This document shows, one piece after another, positions 1 through 8,202 of a stretch of DNA of 64,000 nt. The translations under genes were made by a program, and so were the position numbers. The notes below the pieces were generated by a model. That model did no database searches, had not been told where the DNA came from, and saw nothing but the letters and a program-made list of their open reading frames with translations. How positions within the stretch are numbered: the first letter of the stretch is position 1; each line of letters starts with the position of its first letter. The DNA is from Spirochaetales bacterium (GTDB taxonomy: Bacteria; Spirochaetota; Leptospiria; Leptospirales; Leptonemataceae), in contig JACKOY010000002.1 in the NCBI GenBank assembly GCA_024233935.1, positions 372,001-436,000 of the forward strand. Direction: 5' to 3'.

Positions 1-122
1 AGCACTGCCGAAGAGGAATAGAGGACCAGCAGCCCGAGAAGAGCCAGGGCAAGCCCGAGTCCCAGAAACAAGAGGTCACGTCCCCGCCGGTCCCGAAGGC
101 TACTCTGGTCCTGCTTCTGCAT
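1..122 (-). CDS. ftsW: FtsW cell-division glycosyltransferase, N-terminal fragment
   Basis: Only about 40 codons lie in the window; the gene continues past base 1. The ATG at 122 opens a short polar, Arg-rich cytoplasmic N-terminus followed by a Leu/Gly/Ala-rich first membrane helix that ends in LYSSSAV. That tail is the typical end of the first helix of the SEDS family (FtsW/RodA). It starts 23 bases inside the end of murD on the same strand, the usual dcw order murD-ftsW. FtsW polymerises lipid II into septal glycan with a class B PBP. RodA is the alternative, but the position after murD favours FtsW. Confidence 0.8.
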   Translation of the reverse strand, partial: MQKQDQSSLRDRRGRDLLFLGLGLALALLGLLVLYSSSAV

Positions 123-1470
123 GGTTTCGAAGGCCCTTTACGAGCGAACGCATGTGTTCGCCCCGCTCGGCGTACGAGCCGTACTGATCGTACGAAGCGC
201 AGCCGGGGCTCAGCAAAACGACTGCCTCGCTTTCAGTATCGGCCAACCTGGCGCGGGCCGAAAGCGCGGCCTGGAAGGCCTCGCTCAGCGTCTCGTAGCG
301 CCGCTCTCTGCCCAACTCGCTGGCAATGTGCGCGGATGCTTCACCGAAGGCAAAGAAGTGCGCGTGTTTGTGGCGGGCCAGGCTCGAAAAGTCGCCCCCT
401 TTCATGCGTCCCCCGAGCAGAAGAAAGGTGGGGCGGGGACTCAAGGCGGCAAGGGCGCTGTCGACGGCCTGCACGGTCGTGGCTTTGCTATCGTTTATAA
501 AAAGTGTGTTTCCGATCGCCCCCAAAGACTCCATTCGATGCGGCAAGCCCGCGAAACTTCCGAGGGCTTCGCGCAACCGGTTCCGATCCACCCGCACCAG
601 TTTGGCCCGTTCCAGTTCCCCGAGGGCGGCCAGGGCTGCCGCCAGATTCGAGCGATCATGGGCCCAGGGACGGTTGTAGATTTCGCGCGGCCCCAGCACC
701 TCTCCCGCGTAGACGATCTCATTTCCGATCTCCGGCAATTCCGCCAGCCGAACCCGGCCATTGCGGGCCCGGGCCGCAGGAAGAAGCCGTGCGGGAAAAA
801 AGCCGATATCTTCGGCGCCCATGTTGTCGAGCACGTTCAGCTTCGCCTGCAGATACTCTTCCCGGGAGGGGTAGCGATCCAGGTGGTCATCGGCGAGGTT
901 TAGAAGCACAGCCACGCGGGGGTGAAATTCCCCCACCAGTTCCAGCTGAAACGAAGAACACTCAACCACCAGCGCCTCCCGGGCACGGCCTGAAAGCAAA
1001 GCCAGCCCGGAAAGCGGCAGACCAAAATTCCCGCAGGGCCGGGCCGGTAGGTCGGTCGCGCTCGTAATCAGGTGCGCAAGCAAAGCGGTTGTGGTGGACT
1101 TTCCGTCGGTACCGGTGATGGCCACGAGAACATCTCCGGGCCCGTTGATGGCAAGCGCCCGTGCGCCCAGATCGGTTTCTCCCAGGATCGGAATCTGCTT
1201 TTCTGCTGCAGTTTTGAAAATAGAATTAGAGAGGGGAACGCCCGGAGCCGTGACGATTACCTGGATGTTGTAATCGTCCAGCAGATCTGTGTCTTCCCGC
1301 GGACGCACATCAATGGTCCCGCCAGGGTCGGCTTCGGTCGGCGCTTTCCGATCGCTTGCCAGCACCTTCGTCGCGCCGGCCGCCAAACACAATGCAAGCG
1401 CAGCGCGGCCCGAAAGTCCAGAGGCGCCGCAGACCAGCACAGTTTTTCCGGTGATCGCGGGGATATTCAT
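100..1470 (-). CDS. murD: UDP-N-acetylmuramoylalanine--D-glutamate ligase
   Basis: MurD adds D-glutamate to UDP-MurNAc-L-Ala in the cytoplasm, using ATP. The 456-residue protein has an N-terminal Rossmann-like domain (VLVCGASGLSG), the Mur ligase P-loop ITGTDGKST near residue 115, a central ATPase domain with an LADDHLDRY-like segment, and a C-terminal domain with LLLGGRMKGGDF. The length is normal for MurD. I chose the ATG at 1470; the codon directly upstream is TTG and could extend it by one residue. It sits between mraY and ftsW in the cell-wall cluster. Confidence 0.96.
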   Translation of the reverse strand: MNIPAITGKTVLVCGASGLSGRAALALCLAAGATKVLASDRKAPTEADPGGTIDVRPREDTDLLDDYNIQVIVTAPGVPLSNSIFKTAAEKQIPILGETDLGARALAINGPGDVLVAITGTDGKSTTTALLAHLITSATDLPARPCGNFGLPLSGLALLSGRAREALVVECSSFQLELVGEFHPRVAVLLNLADDHLDRYPSREEYLQAKLNVLDNMGAEDIGFFPARLLPAARARNGRVRLAELPEIGNEIVYAGEVLGPREIYNRPWAHDRSNLAAALAALGELERAKLVRVDRNRLREALGSFAGLPHRMESLGAIGNTLFINDSKATTVQAVDSALAALSPRPTFLLLGGRMKGGDFSSLARHKHAHFFAFGEASAHIASELGRERRYETLSEAFQAALSARARLADTESEAVVLLSPGCASYDQYGSYAERGEHMRSLVKGLRNHAEAGPE

Positions 1471-1517
1471 CAAAGCCAGTTCTAAAGCGCAATACCGGCA
1501 GGCAACGCTTTCTGCGG

Positions 1518-2627
1518 CTATTGAATCCGAAGCGTGGAAAGGCTGAGCAGGTTCAGAATAATACCAATCAGCCAGAAGCGTACGACAACACGGGTTTCCG
1601 GCCAGCCCAGCAATTCAAAATGATGATGAATCGGGGCCATACGAAAGATGCGTTTGCCCCGCAACTTAAAGGACGCCACCTGCAAAATAACGGACAGAGC
1701 CTCCATGACAAAGACGCCCCCCATCAGCACCAACAGGATCTCCTTTTTCAGAATGATGGCGCACATACCCAGGCTCCCCCCGAGGGCCAGGGAACCGGTG
1801 TCTCCCATAAAGATGCGGGCGGGCGCGGCGTTGAACCAGAGAAAGCCGACACCGGCGCCGGTTAAGGCCGCCAGAAACACGCTGATCTCGTGCGCGCCCT
1901 CCACCACCGGCAGATTCAGATAGTTCGCCGCCCTGGCGGTACCGGTAACGTAGGCCAGGATGCCCATCGTGATGCTCACAATAGAAGCATTGCCAATCGC
2001 CAGGCCGTCCAGTCCATCGGTCAAATTCACAGCGTGACTGCAACCCACCAGAACCAGCATCCAGAACGGAATCGCAAGCCAGGCTGTCAGATCGAGCAAT
2101 TGTCCTTTAACAAACGGAACGAATAGTCCCGTGTTCGTGTAGGAAATGCCACGTTCGGGACGGAGCTCGGCCGGAGTGCAAACATAATACCCATAACAAA
2201 ACAGAAACGCGATCGCCAGTGTGAGCACCATCTTGGTGCGCGCATTCATGCCGTTCTTCTTTTTCAGTACGACTTTGGAGTAATCGTCCGTAAAACCAAT
2301 CGCACCCATGGCCAGGGTGGCGCCAAGCAGCATGGTGAAATGAAAGTTTGCGAAGTTACCGAAAAGAATACAGGCAAAACTCATACTGGCCAGAATCAAG
2401 AGCCCGCCCATGGTGGGCGTGCCGGCTTTGGCGTGATGGGATTCCGGGCCGTCCGATCGGATCGTTTCCCGGAAATTCAGGCGACGCAATCGTTCGATGA
2501 TCACATTTCCAAAAAGAAAGGAGAAACCCATGGCCGTCATCGCAGCCAGCAGGGCCCGAAAACTTACGAAACCAAACAGCCGGAAGAATCCGGGTGTATC
2601 AAAGTGCTGATAGATGAACTCAAGCAT
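1518..2627 (-). CDS. mraY: Phospho-N-acetylmuramoyl-pentapeptide transferase
   Basis: MraY makes lipid I at the inner membrane by moving phospho-MurNAc-pentapeptide onto undecaprenyl phosphate. The 369-residue polytopic protein shows family signatures: the cytoplasmic KAGTPTMGG loop near residue 68, the Asp pair in GFTDDYSKV, NLTDGLDGLA, FMGDTGSLALG, and the C-terminal MAPIHHHFE histidine motif. All catalytic Asp positions I can place are present. The start overlaps the last 8 bases of murF, so translation is probably coupled. Confidence 0.97.
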   Translation of the reverse strand: MLEFIYQHFDTPGFFRLFGFVSFRALLAAMTAMGFSFLFGNVIIERLRRLNFRETIRSDGPESHHAKAGTPTMGGLLILASMSFACILFGNFANFHFTMLLGATLAMGAIGFTDDYSKVVLKKKNGMNARTKMVLTLAIAFLFCYGYYVCTPAELRPERGISYTNTGLFVPFVKGQLLDLTAWLAIPFWMLVLVGCSHAVNLTDGLDGLAIGNASIVSITMGILAYVTGTARAANYLNLPVVEGAHEISVFLAALTGAGVGFLWFNAAPARIFMGDTGSLALGGSLGMCAIILKKEILLVLMGGVFVMEALSVILQVASFKLRGKRIFRMAPIHHHFELLGWPETRVVVRFWLIGIILNLLSLSTLRIQ

Positions 2628-4056
2628 CGCGCGCCCTGATCGCGTCGCTCACCAGATCCATTCGGGCCGAGCGGGAACCTTTCACCAGGATCCCCTGTAA
2701 CCCTTCCAGATAACCCTGATCCAGGGCCAACCGGGCCAGTTCGGTGGCGTCGTTCGCCTGGAGAACCCGCGCGCCCGGTGCGGCCCGCTCGAACTCCTCT
2801 TTTAATACTTCGGCAAGGACTCCCCCGCAAACGCCGAGAAAAACGTAGTCCGCCGCGGCGGCGGCCCGGGCCACCGCGCGGTGGGCCTCTTCGGACCAGG
2901 AACCCAGCTCGGCCATGGGGCCGGCGAACAGCCCTAACTGCGCCCCGGGCAGGATCTTGCGCAGTCCCTGAATAGAAGAAACAAACGAGGCTTCGTTGGC
3001 ATTGTAGGTGTCGTCGATCAGCAGTTGCCCGGTCCCCAGTCTCACGGCCTCGAAGCGTCGCCCGGTACTCGGGCGCAGCCCGGACGCGGCGACAGCCAGG
3101 TCCCCGGCTTCAAAACCCGCGTTGGTAAGCAACGCAAGACTACCCAAAAGGTTACTCGCCATGGCTTCGGTGAAGTACTGCTGGTTTTGAACCCGATGGC
3201 CACGCCATTCAAAATGCACGCCGGCGGCCGACACCTGAAGATCGTGCCCGACTTCCGTAGTTCCCGGACCGACGTGGAATCCAAAAAAAACCGGCTGGAT
3301 ACCGCGCCGCGAGCTTTCGCGCAGGACCTCCTCCCGACCGATCGCATCGCTGTTCCAGAGCAGGCGCGCCCCGGAAGTCATGCCTTTCACAATCTCCAGC
3401 TTGGCGCGGGCAATGTCTTCGAGACTGTCAAAGAACTCCATGTGCGCCCCCGCAATGGAAGTGACCAGGGCCTGGTCCGGACGAACGATTTCGCTCAGAA
3501 GAGCAATCTCTCCCGCATGATTCATGCCCAACTCCAGCACGATCAGTTCGTGTTCAAGATTCGCTCCCAAAAGGCTCAGCGGAGCGCCAAAATGGTTGTT
3601 CAGGTTGCCCCGGGTCGCGTGAACGCGGTCTTCGCCGAGCAGTCGGGCTGCAAGACCGGCGGTCATTTCACGGGCCGAGGTCTTGCCATTCGAACCCGTA
3701 ATAGCCAAAACCGGGGCAGTGATTCGGGTTCGATGAAAACGCGCTAAGTCCTGCAAAGCCCCCAGGCCATTCTCCACTGCAAAGACGGCCGGTCCCCCCA
3801 CGGGGGAGTCGACCGCTTCCCCTCCCCCTGTCAGGAATCGTTCTTCGACAATCAGCGCTGCCGCACCGGCAGCACGGGCGTCCGGGATATACAGGTGGCC
3901 ATCGGTTCGATCACCGCGAACGCAAACAAAGATTTCGCCCGCACGCAGCGTTCGAGAATCGATGGAGACGCCGGAAGCGGACCGTGCTTCGCCGGTCCGC
4001 ACGGGCTCGCACCCCAGAGCCAGCGCGATATTCTCCAGGTTCCACTCAAGACTCAT
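2620..4056 (-). CDS. murF: UDP-MurNAc-tripeptide--D-Ala-D-Ala ligase
   Basis: MurF attaches D-Ala-D-Ala to the UDP-MurNAc tripeptide, the last cytoplasmic step before MraY. The 478-residue protein has the N-terminal substrate domain (SIDSRTLRAGEIFV, DGHLYIPDA), the P-loop ITGSNGKTSARE near residue 120, a second-domain LELGMNHAGEI motif, and the C-terminal LIDDTYNANEAS motif. It overlaps murE by 11 bases and mraY by 8, inside one transcription unit. Confidence 0.97.
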   Translation of the reverse strand: MSLEWNLENIALALGCEPVRTGEARSASGVSIDSRTLRAGEIFVCVRGDRTDGHLYIPDARAAGAAALIVEERFLTGGGEAVDSPVGGPAVFAVENGLGALQDLARFHRTRITAPVLAITGSNGKTSAREMTAGLAARLLGEDRVHATRGNLNNHFGAPLSLLGANLEHELIVLELGMNHAGEIALLSEIVRPDQALVTSIAGAHMEFFDSLEDIARAKLEIVKGMTSGARLLWNSDAIGREEVLRESSRRGIQPVFFGFHVGPGTTEVGHDLQVSAAGVHFEWRGHRVQNQQYFTEAMASNLLGSLALLTNAGFEAGDLAVAASGLRPSTGRRFEAVRLGTGQLLIDDTYNANEASFVSSIQGLRKILPGAQLGLFAGPMAELGSWSEEAHRAVARAAAAADYVFLGVCGGVLAEVLKEEFERAAPGARVLQANDATELARLALDQGYLEGLQGILVKGSRSARMDLVSDAIRARDA

Positions 4057-5515
4057 GGCGAGGCCGCTCTAAAAGAGCCTGTTCCAGTTCTGTCCGGTCG
4101 GAAAAAGGTTCCCGCCGGTCACGGAAGATCTGGTACTCTTCGTGACCCTTTCCGGCGACCAGTACCAGGGCCGGAAAATGCCGAGAGCGTACCGCAATAG
4201 CGACACCTTCCCGTATGGCTGCCCGCCGGGAACCCAGTTCGATCAATTCGGCCGCGCCGGACACCGATCGCGCCCCCGCAAGAATTTCCGACCGAATCTG
4301 CGACGCGTCTTCTGTTCGAGGGTTATCGTCACAAACTACAACCTGGTCTGCCAGCCGGGCCGCCACCGCACCCATCAGGGGACGCTTTTTTCGATCGCGA
4401 TCGCCGCCACAACCGAAGACAACCACGAGATTGGCAATGTTCAGATTCCGGGCTTCGACCAGAGCCTTCTCGAGGGCGTCCGGACTGTGGGCATAGTCCA
4501 CCACTCCAAAGACTTCGGGCCAGGGCTGTCCGCGGGCCCCTACGAGTTCGAAGCGGCCGGGAATCGCCGGAAGGTCGGCCAGATAGAGACACGCTTCGGA
4601 GCGGGAGATGCCTCCGCTTTCCAGAGCCAGAACCGCCAGCGACGCGTTCCAGCGATTGAATTCCGTCGGCGCCGGTAGCTGATTCACGAAGGGTTCTCGG
4701 AGTTCCAGGAGCCTGTCGCCCGCGCCCGCCGCCCGCATCTCGTTTATGAGCCTTTCTCCAAAGGCGTCCCCGGCAGCCACGATCATGCGTGCGCCCGCCG
4801 CAAGGCAACGCTCGAAGAGTACGCGTTTGGAAAGGTAGTACTGTTCCATGGAACCGTGAAAGTCCAGATGATCGGGAGTGAGATTCGTAAAAATTCCGGC
4901 GGCAAAACTGGTGCCTTCAATGCGTCCCAGACGAATCGCTTCCGAAGACACTTCCATTGCCACATGACGAACACCGTTGTCGTAGAAGCGCCGTAACAGG
5001 CTCTGTAATTCCGGTGCGCGCGGGGTCGTATAGCCGGTTTGTTCCACATGTTCCCGGCCCAAAGCATCCCGATAGCGCACGCCGAGAGTGCCCACCAGAG
5101 CCGCCGGTCGATGGCACCGGGACCAGATGTGGTAGAGCATGTGGGTCACGCTGGTCTTTCCGTTGGTTCCGGTAACGCCGATGACCTCCATCTTACGCGA
5201 GGCATGCCCGCACAGAGTCGCCGCCAGCAACCCCTGCAACGCAAGTAAATCGGTTCGCGCGATCAGAACCGCGCCCTTTCCGCGACTTGCCAGCGGTGTA
5301 AGCTCCGCGGGAACCAGAAGCACCGGGGCCACGCCGGTCGTGGCCACCTGCTCCACAAACTTCTGGCCCTGAGCCGTCGCCACGAACATGGTGGACGGGT
5401 CCACACGGCGCGAGTCGTCCGAGAGCCGTTGTACTTCGGCATCGTCGCGCCCGTGCAGGTCATATTCGCGACCCGCCTGAAGGCCGGCTCTCTCCAGCAA
5501 TTCCAGCAGTCGCAT
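4046..5515 (-). CDS. murE: UDP-MurNAc-L-Ala-D-Glu--meso-diaminopimelate ligase
   Basis: MurE adds the third residue of the stem peptide. The 489-residue protein carries the P-loop GVTGTNGKTSVTH near residue 115, TPDHLDFHGSMEQY, VVDYAHSPDAL, and near the C-terminus DDNPRTED. The DNPR tetrapeptide is the established marker of meso-DAP-adding enzymes (Lys-adding enzymes differ there), so the peptidoglycan is predicted to be DAP type. Its first base overlaps the end of the FtsL-like gene, leaving no space for an ftsI gene that many dcw clusters carry here. Confidence 0.96.
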   Translation of the reverse strand: MRLLELLERAGLQAGREYDLHGRDDAEVQRLSDDSRRVDPSTMFVATAQGQKFVEQVATTGVAPVLLVPAELTPLASRGKGAVLIARTDLLALQGLLAATLCGHASRKMEVIGVTGTNGKTSVTHMLYHIWSRCHRPAALVGTLGVRYRDALGREHVEQTGYTTPRAPELQSLLRRFYDNGVRHVAMEVSSEAIRLGRIEGTSFAAGIFTNLTPDHLDFHGSMEQYYLSKRVLFERCLAAGARMIVAAGDAFGERLINEMRAAGAGDRLLELREPFVNQLPAPTEFNRWNASLAVLALESGGISRSEACLYLADLPAIPGRFELVGARGQPWPEVFGVVDYAHSPDALEKALVEARNLNIANLVVVFGCGGDRDRKKRPLMGAVAARLADQVVVCDDNPRTEDASQIRSEILAGARSVSGAAELIELGSRRAAIREGVAIAVRSRHFPALVLVAGKGHEEYQIFRDRREPFSDRTELEQALLERPRHES

Positions 5516-5895
5516 CAGCGAATTTCGCGCACAGCGGGCAGGCGGACACGCACAATGCGGTTATTTTCCAGAAGCGAGGAGAAGTCAGCCGGCATCATAT
5601 CCGCATGTCCGCGGGAACGGGCCAGTTCGTGCAAGGCCGATTTCAGAGCGTCATTCTTGCGCACGAGTTCCTCTTTGCGCTGGGTGGCGATGGCGATCTG
5701 ACGGTTCAGCAAAGAGACCTGGATGCTCAGGTGGAGGTAGATAAAGAGAACCACAAAAGGCACTCCCACCAGGGCCAGCACCTTTGCCACCCCGCTGTAC
5801 TCCTCCCACAATCGACGCGCTCCCACATACATAGTATCGAACGATTCAGCCGCGCCGCTGAAGAACACGCAGCCGGGCCGAGCGCGAAGGCGCAT
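5515..5895 (-). CDS. FtsL-like bitopic division protein
   Basis: A 126-residue protein with one membrane helix (roughly residues 38-56, VAKVLALVGVPFVVLFIYL) followed by a helical, heptad-like periplasmic stretch rich in Leu and charged residues. The size, topology and position directly after rsmH match FtsL, which scaffolds FtsB/FtsQ and activates septal synthesis; the sequence itself is too variable to prove it. The start at 5895 overlaps rsmH by 50 bases and has GGAG about 10 bases upstream. A later ATG at 5832 would remove the overlap but has no clear ribosome site. Confidence 0.6.
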   Translation of the reverse strand: MRLRARPGCVFFSGAAESFDTMYVGARRLWEEYSGVAKVLALVGVPFVVLFIYLHLSIQVSLLNRQIAIATQRKEELVRKNDALKSALHELARSRGHADMMPADFSSLLENNRIVRVRLPAVREIR

Positions 5896-6847
5896 TCGCC
5901 CGATTCTCCTCGGGCCCCGGCCGGATCGGTCGTTTTGTCAGAAGCTCGAATTCTTCCGCCCTGGATCTCGCCAGGTCCCGAAAGCGATGCTTCACGATGC
6001 GGTCTTCCAGAGAATGAAAAGAAATCACGGCCATTCGAGCACCGGGCGCCAGTTTTTCGGGCAAGGTCCGACAGGCTTCGTCGAGAGCACCCAGCTCATC
6101 GTTTACGGAAATACGCAGGGCCTGGAAAACGCGGGTCGCGGGATGAATGCGGCGACGGCGCCCCCCGCCCCCTCCTTCCCGGAGCACCAGCTCTGCCAGC
6201 TGGGTGGCGCTCGTGATAGGGCGGCGGCCGACAATGGCCCGGGCAATGCGGCCGGCCCGTGGCTCCTCACCAAACTCCCGGAAGATGTGTTCCAGTTCGC
6301 GTACCGGAAGATGATTCAGCAATTCGGCGGCAGTCCGGCCCTCGCGAGAATCCAGGCGCATATCCAGACTCTGGTCGTTGTAGGAGAAACCCCGACCGGC
6401 TCCCCGGAGGTGATAGAGGGAAATGCCGAGGTCGAGCAAAATGAAGTCCGCCCGCAGCCCGCGGGCGCTCAGAAGGTCGGCCGCGAACCGGAAACTGAGC
6501 TGCCGGGAGACTACGGCTCCGGCCGGAAGCTCGCTGTCTCCCGTGCTCAAAGCGAAGGACAGGCCGGCAGAAGAAACACGGGCCCGCGCCCGCTCCAGCA
6601 TTTCCGGGTCCCGGTCCAGGGCCAGGACCCGCGCCCCGGGGAAAGCCTTCAGAAGCGCGATCGTGTGGCCGGCTTCACCCAGAGTCCCGTCCAGGATCAC
6701 GGGCGCGCTGAGGCGGGTCAGGACCGGTCGGGCAAAGTCCAGAACCTCGTTCAGAAGAACCGGAACATGACGTACTTCGCTCAGGATGCCACCCGGCCAT
6801 TTTTTTCTGGACAGAGACCCGGTTGGACCTCGACCCTTCCGGGGCAA
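5846..6847 (-). CDS. rsmH: 16S rRNA (cytosine1402-N4)-methyltransferase
   Basis: RsmH (MraW) methylates C1402 of 16S rRNA with S-adenosylmethionine. Family motifs are RHVPVLLNEVL at the N-terminus, the SAM loop ILDGTLGEAGHT, LLDLGISLYHL, DMRLDSREGRTAAELLN and ISFHSLEDRIVK. The start is unsettled: homology begins about base 6784 with a CTG codon and no ATG; the nearest standard start is TTG at 6847, used here (333 residues), and a GTG at 6967 would run into thyA. It heads the cell-wall cluster, and no mraZ lies upstream. Confidence 0.9.
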   Translation of the reverse strand: MPRKGRGPTGSLSRKKWPGGILSEVRHVPVLLNEVLDFARPVLTRLSAPVILDGTLGEAGHTIALLKAFPGARVLALDRDPEMLERARARVSSAGLSFALSTGDSELPAGAVVSRQLSFRFAADLLSARGLRADFILLDLGISLYHLRGAGRGFSYNDQSLDMRLDSREGRTAAELLNHLPVRELEHIFREFGEEPRAGRIARAIVGRRPITSATQLAELVLREGGGGGRRRRIHPATRVFQALRISVNDELGALDEACRTLPEKLAPGARMAVISFHSLEDRIVKHRFRDLARSRAEEFELLTKRPIRPGPEENRANAPSRSARLRVLQRRG

Positions 6848-6864
6848 TCCCCTGGAGTACGGCG

Positions 6865-7683
6865 ATGTCCCCCGTTTCGAACCCCGAAGAGCAGCAGTAT
6901 CTGTCCCTGATGCGACATATTCTGGACCGGGGGGAGGATCGCAGCGACCGCACCGGGGTGGGCACACGCGGCGTTTTTGGAACCCAGATGCGCTTTTCGC
7001 TCGAGCATCACTTTCCCCTTCTGACGACCAAGGCCGTACACTTCAAGTCGATCGTACATGAGTTGCTGTGGTTTTTGCGGGGCGACAGCAATACGGCCTA
7101 TCTGAAGGAGAACGGGGTCACCATTTGGGACGAATGGGCGGACGAAAATGGCGAACTGGGGCCGGTGTATGGGGTTCAGTGGCGCCGGTGGCCGGGCCCC
7201 AACGGGCCCGTCGATCAAATCCAGAACCTGATCGATGGTCTGAAGAACAATGCCTGGAGTCGTCGCCATATCCTGAGCGCATGGAACGTGGGCCAGATTG
7301 ATGAAATGGCCCTGCCACCCTGCCATTGTTTTGCCCAGTGGCATGTCAGCAATGATGGACGGCTCTCCTGTCAGCTCTATCAACGCAGCGTGGACGTGTT
7401 TTTAGGCCTGCCCTTTAACATCGCTTCCTATTCACTCTTGAACTGTATGCTGGCTCAGGTCGCCGGCCTGAGACCCGGAGAGTTCGTGTTTACCGGCGGG
7501 GATGTGCATTTGTACCAGAACCATCTGGAGCAGGCCCGCCAGCAACTCGACCGTGAACCGTATGCTTTCCCGGAAATCCGACTGAATCCGGAAGTAACCC
7601 GGATCGACGATTTTCGCTACGAGGATATCGAACTGATCGGCTATCGGTCTCACTCCCGCATCCAGGCGCCGATCGCCGTTTAA
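6865..7683 (+). CDS. thyA: Thymidylate synthase
   Basis: ThyA converts dUMP to dTMP using methylenetetrahydrofolate, giving dihydrofolate that the next gene recycles. The 272-residue protein shows RTGVGTRGVFG near the N-terminus, the catalytic cysteine in ALPPCHCFAQW, the dUMP-binding RSVDVFLGLPFNIASY, and GGDVHLYQNH. I chose the ATG at 6865 because GGAG lies 8 bases upstream and the family N-terminus starts there; an upstream in-frame start at 6823 lacks support. It is divergent from rsmH with at most 80 bases between the coding starts. Confidence 0.97.
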   Translation: MSPVSNPEEQQYLSLMRHILDRGEDRSDRTGVGTRGVFGTQMRFSLEHHFPLLTTKAVHFKSIVHELLWFLRGDSNTAYLKENGVTIWDEWADENGELGPVYGVQWRRWPGPNGPVDQIQNLIDGLKNNAWSRRHILSAWNVGQIDEMALPPCHCFAQWHVSNDGRLSCQLYQRSVDVFLGLPFNIASYSLLNCMLAQVAGLRPGEFVFTGGDVHLYQNHLEQARQQLDREPYAFPEIRLNPEVTRIDDFRYEDIELIGYRSHSRIQAPIAV

Positions 7684-7707
7684 GGTTCGGCGCGATAACG
7701 TAGAAAG

Positions 7708-8202
7708 ATGCGGGTCTCATTGATTGTCGCCCAGTCTCTGAATGGCATCATCGGAAACGATGGCGCAATTCCCTGGAGTGTCCCCGAAGATATGCGCTTC
7801 TTTCGAGAAGTAACGATGGGCAGTACACTCATCATGGGCAGACGCACCTGGGATTCGATCGCGCGAGCCCTTCCCGGCCGTCAGATTGCAGTCGTGAGCA
7901 CAACAGAACGCCCAAACAAAGACATTGCCGGGGTGGGCTTTTTTACCAGTCCATCGAGCGCGCTGGACGCGGCAACGACGGACAGCGTTTTTGTAGCGGG
8001 TGGTCCGCGTCTTTACCGCGAACTTCTCCCGCAAACCAGCGAGGTATTCGTAACCCTGGTGAAGCGTCTGGTCGAGGGCGATACCGCTTTCGATATTTTT
8101 GGTTTGTTGGCCCCCGCCGTTTGGCGCCTGCGCGAAACAAAGATCCTCAGTCCAGAAGCCGAACTTTTTCATTTCCAACGATTCAATGGAGGAAACCCTT
8201 GA
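7708..8202 (+). CDS. folA: Dihydrofolate reductase
   Basis: DHFR reduces dihydrofolate to tetrahydrofolate with NADPH, regenerating the cofactor used by ThyA. The 164-residue protein has the usual family length and motifs: SLIVAQSLNGIIGNDGAIPW at the N-terminus, with the catalytic acidic residue in VPEDMRFF, then LIMGRRTWDSI and VFVAGGPRLYRELL. It starts 24 bases after thyA, in the common thyA-folA pairing. Its TGA overlaps the TTG start of the next gene. Confidence 0.95.
   Translation: MRVSLIVAQSLNGIIGNDGAIPWSVPEDMRFFREVTMGSTLIMGRRTWDSIARALPGRQIAVVSTTERPNKDIAGVGFFTSPSSALDAATTDSVFVAGGPRLYRELLPQTSEVFVTLVKRLVEGDTAFDIFGLLAPAVWRLRETKILSPEAELFHFQRFNGGNP

Noticed and set aside
121..903. Plus-strand open frame of 260 codons opposite murD
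   Set aside because: It lies wholly antisense to the well-supported murD, has no family features and is rich in Arg/Gly/Pro, as expected of an antisense frame in GC-rich DNA.
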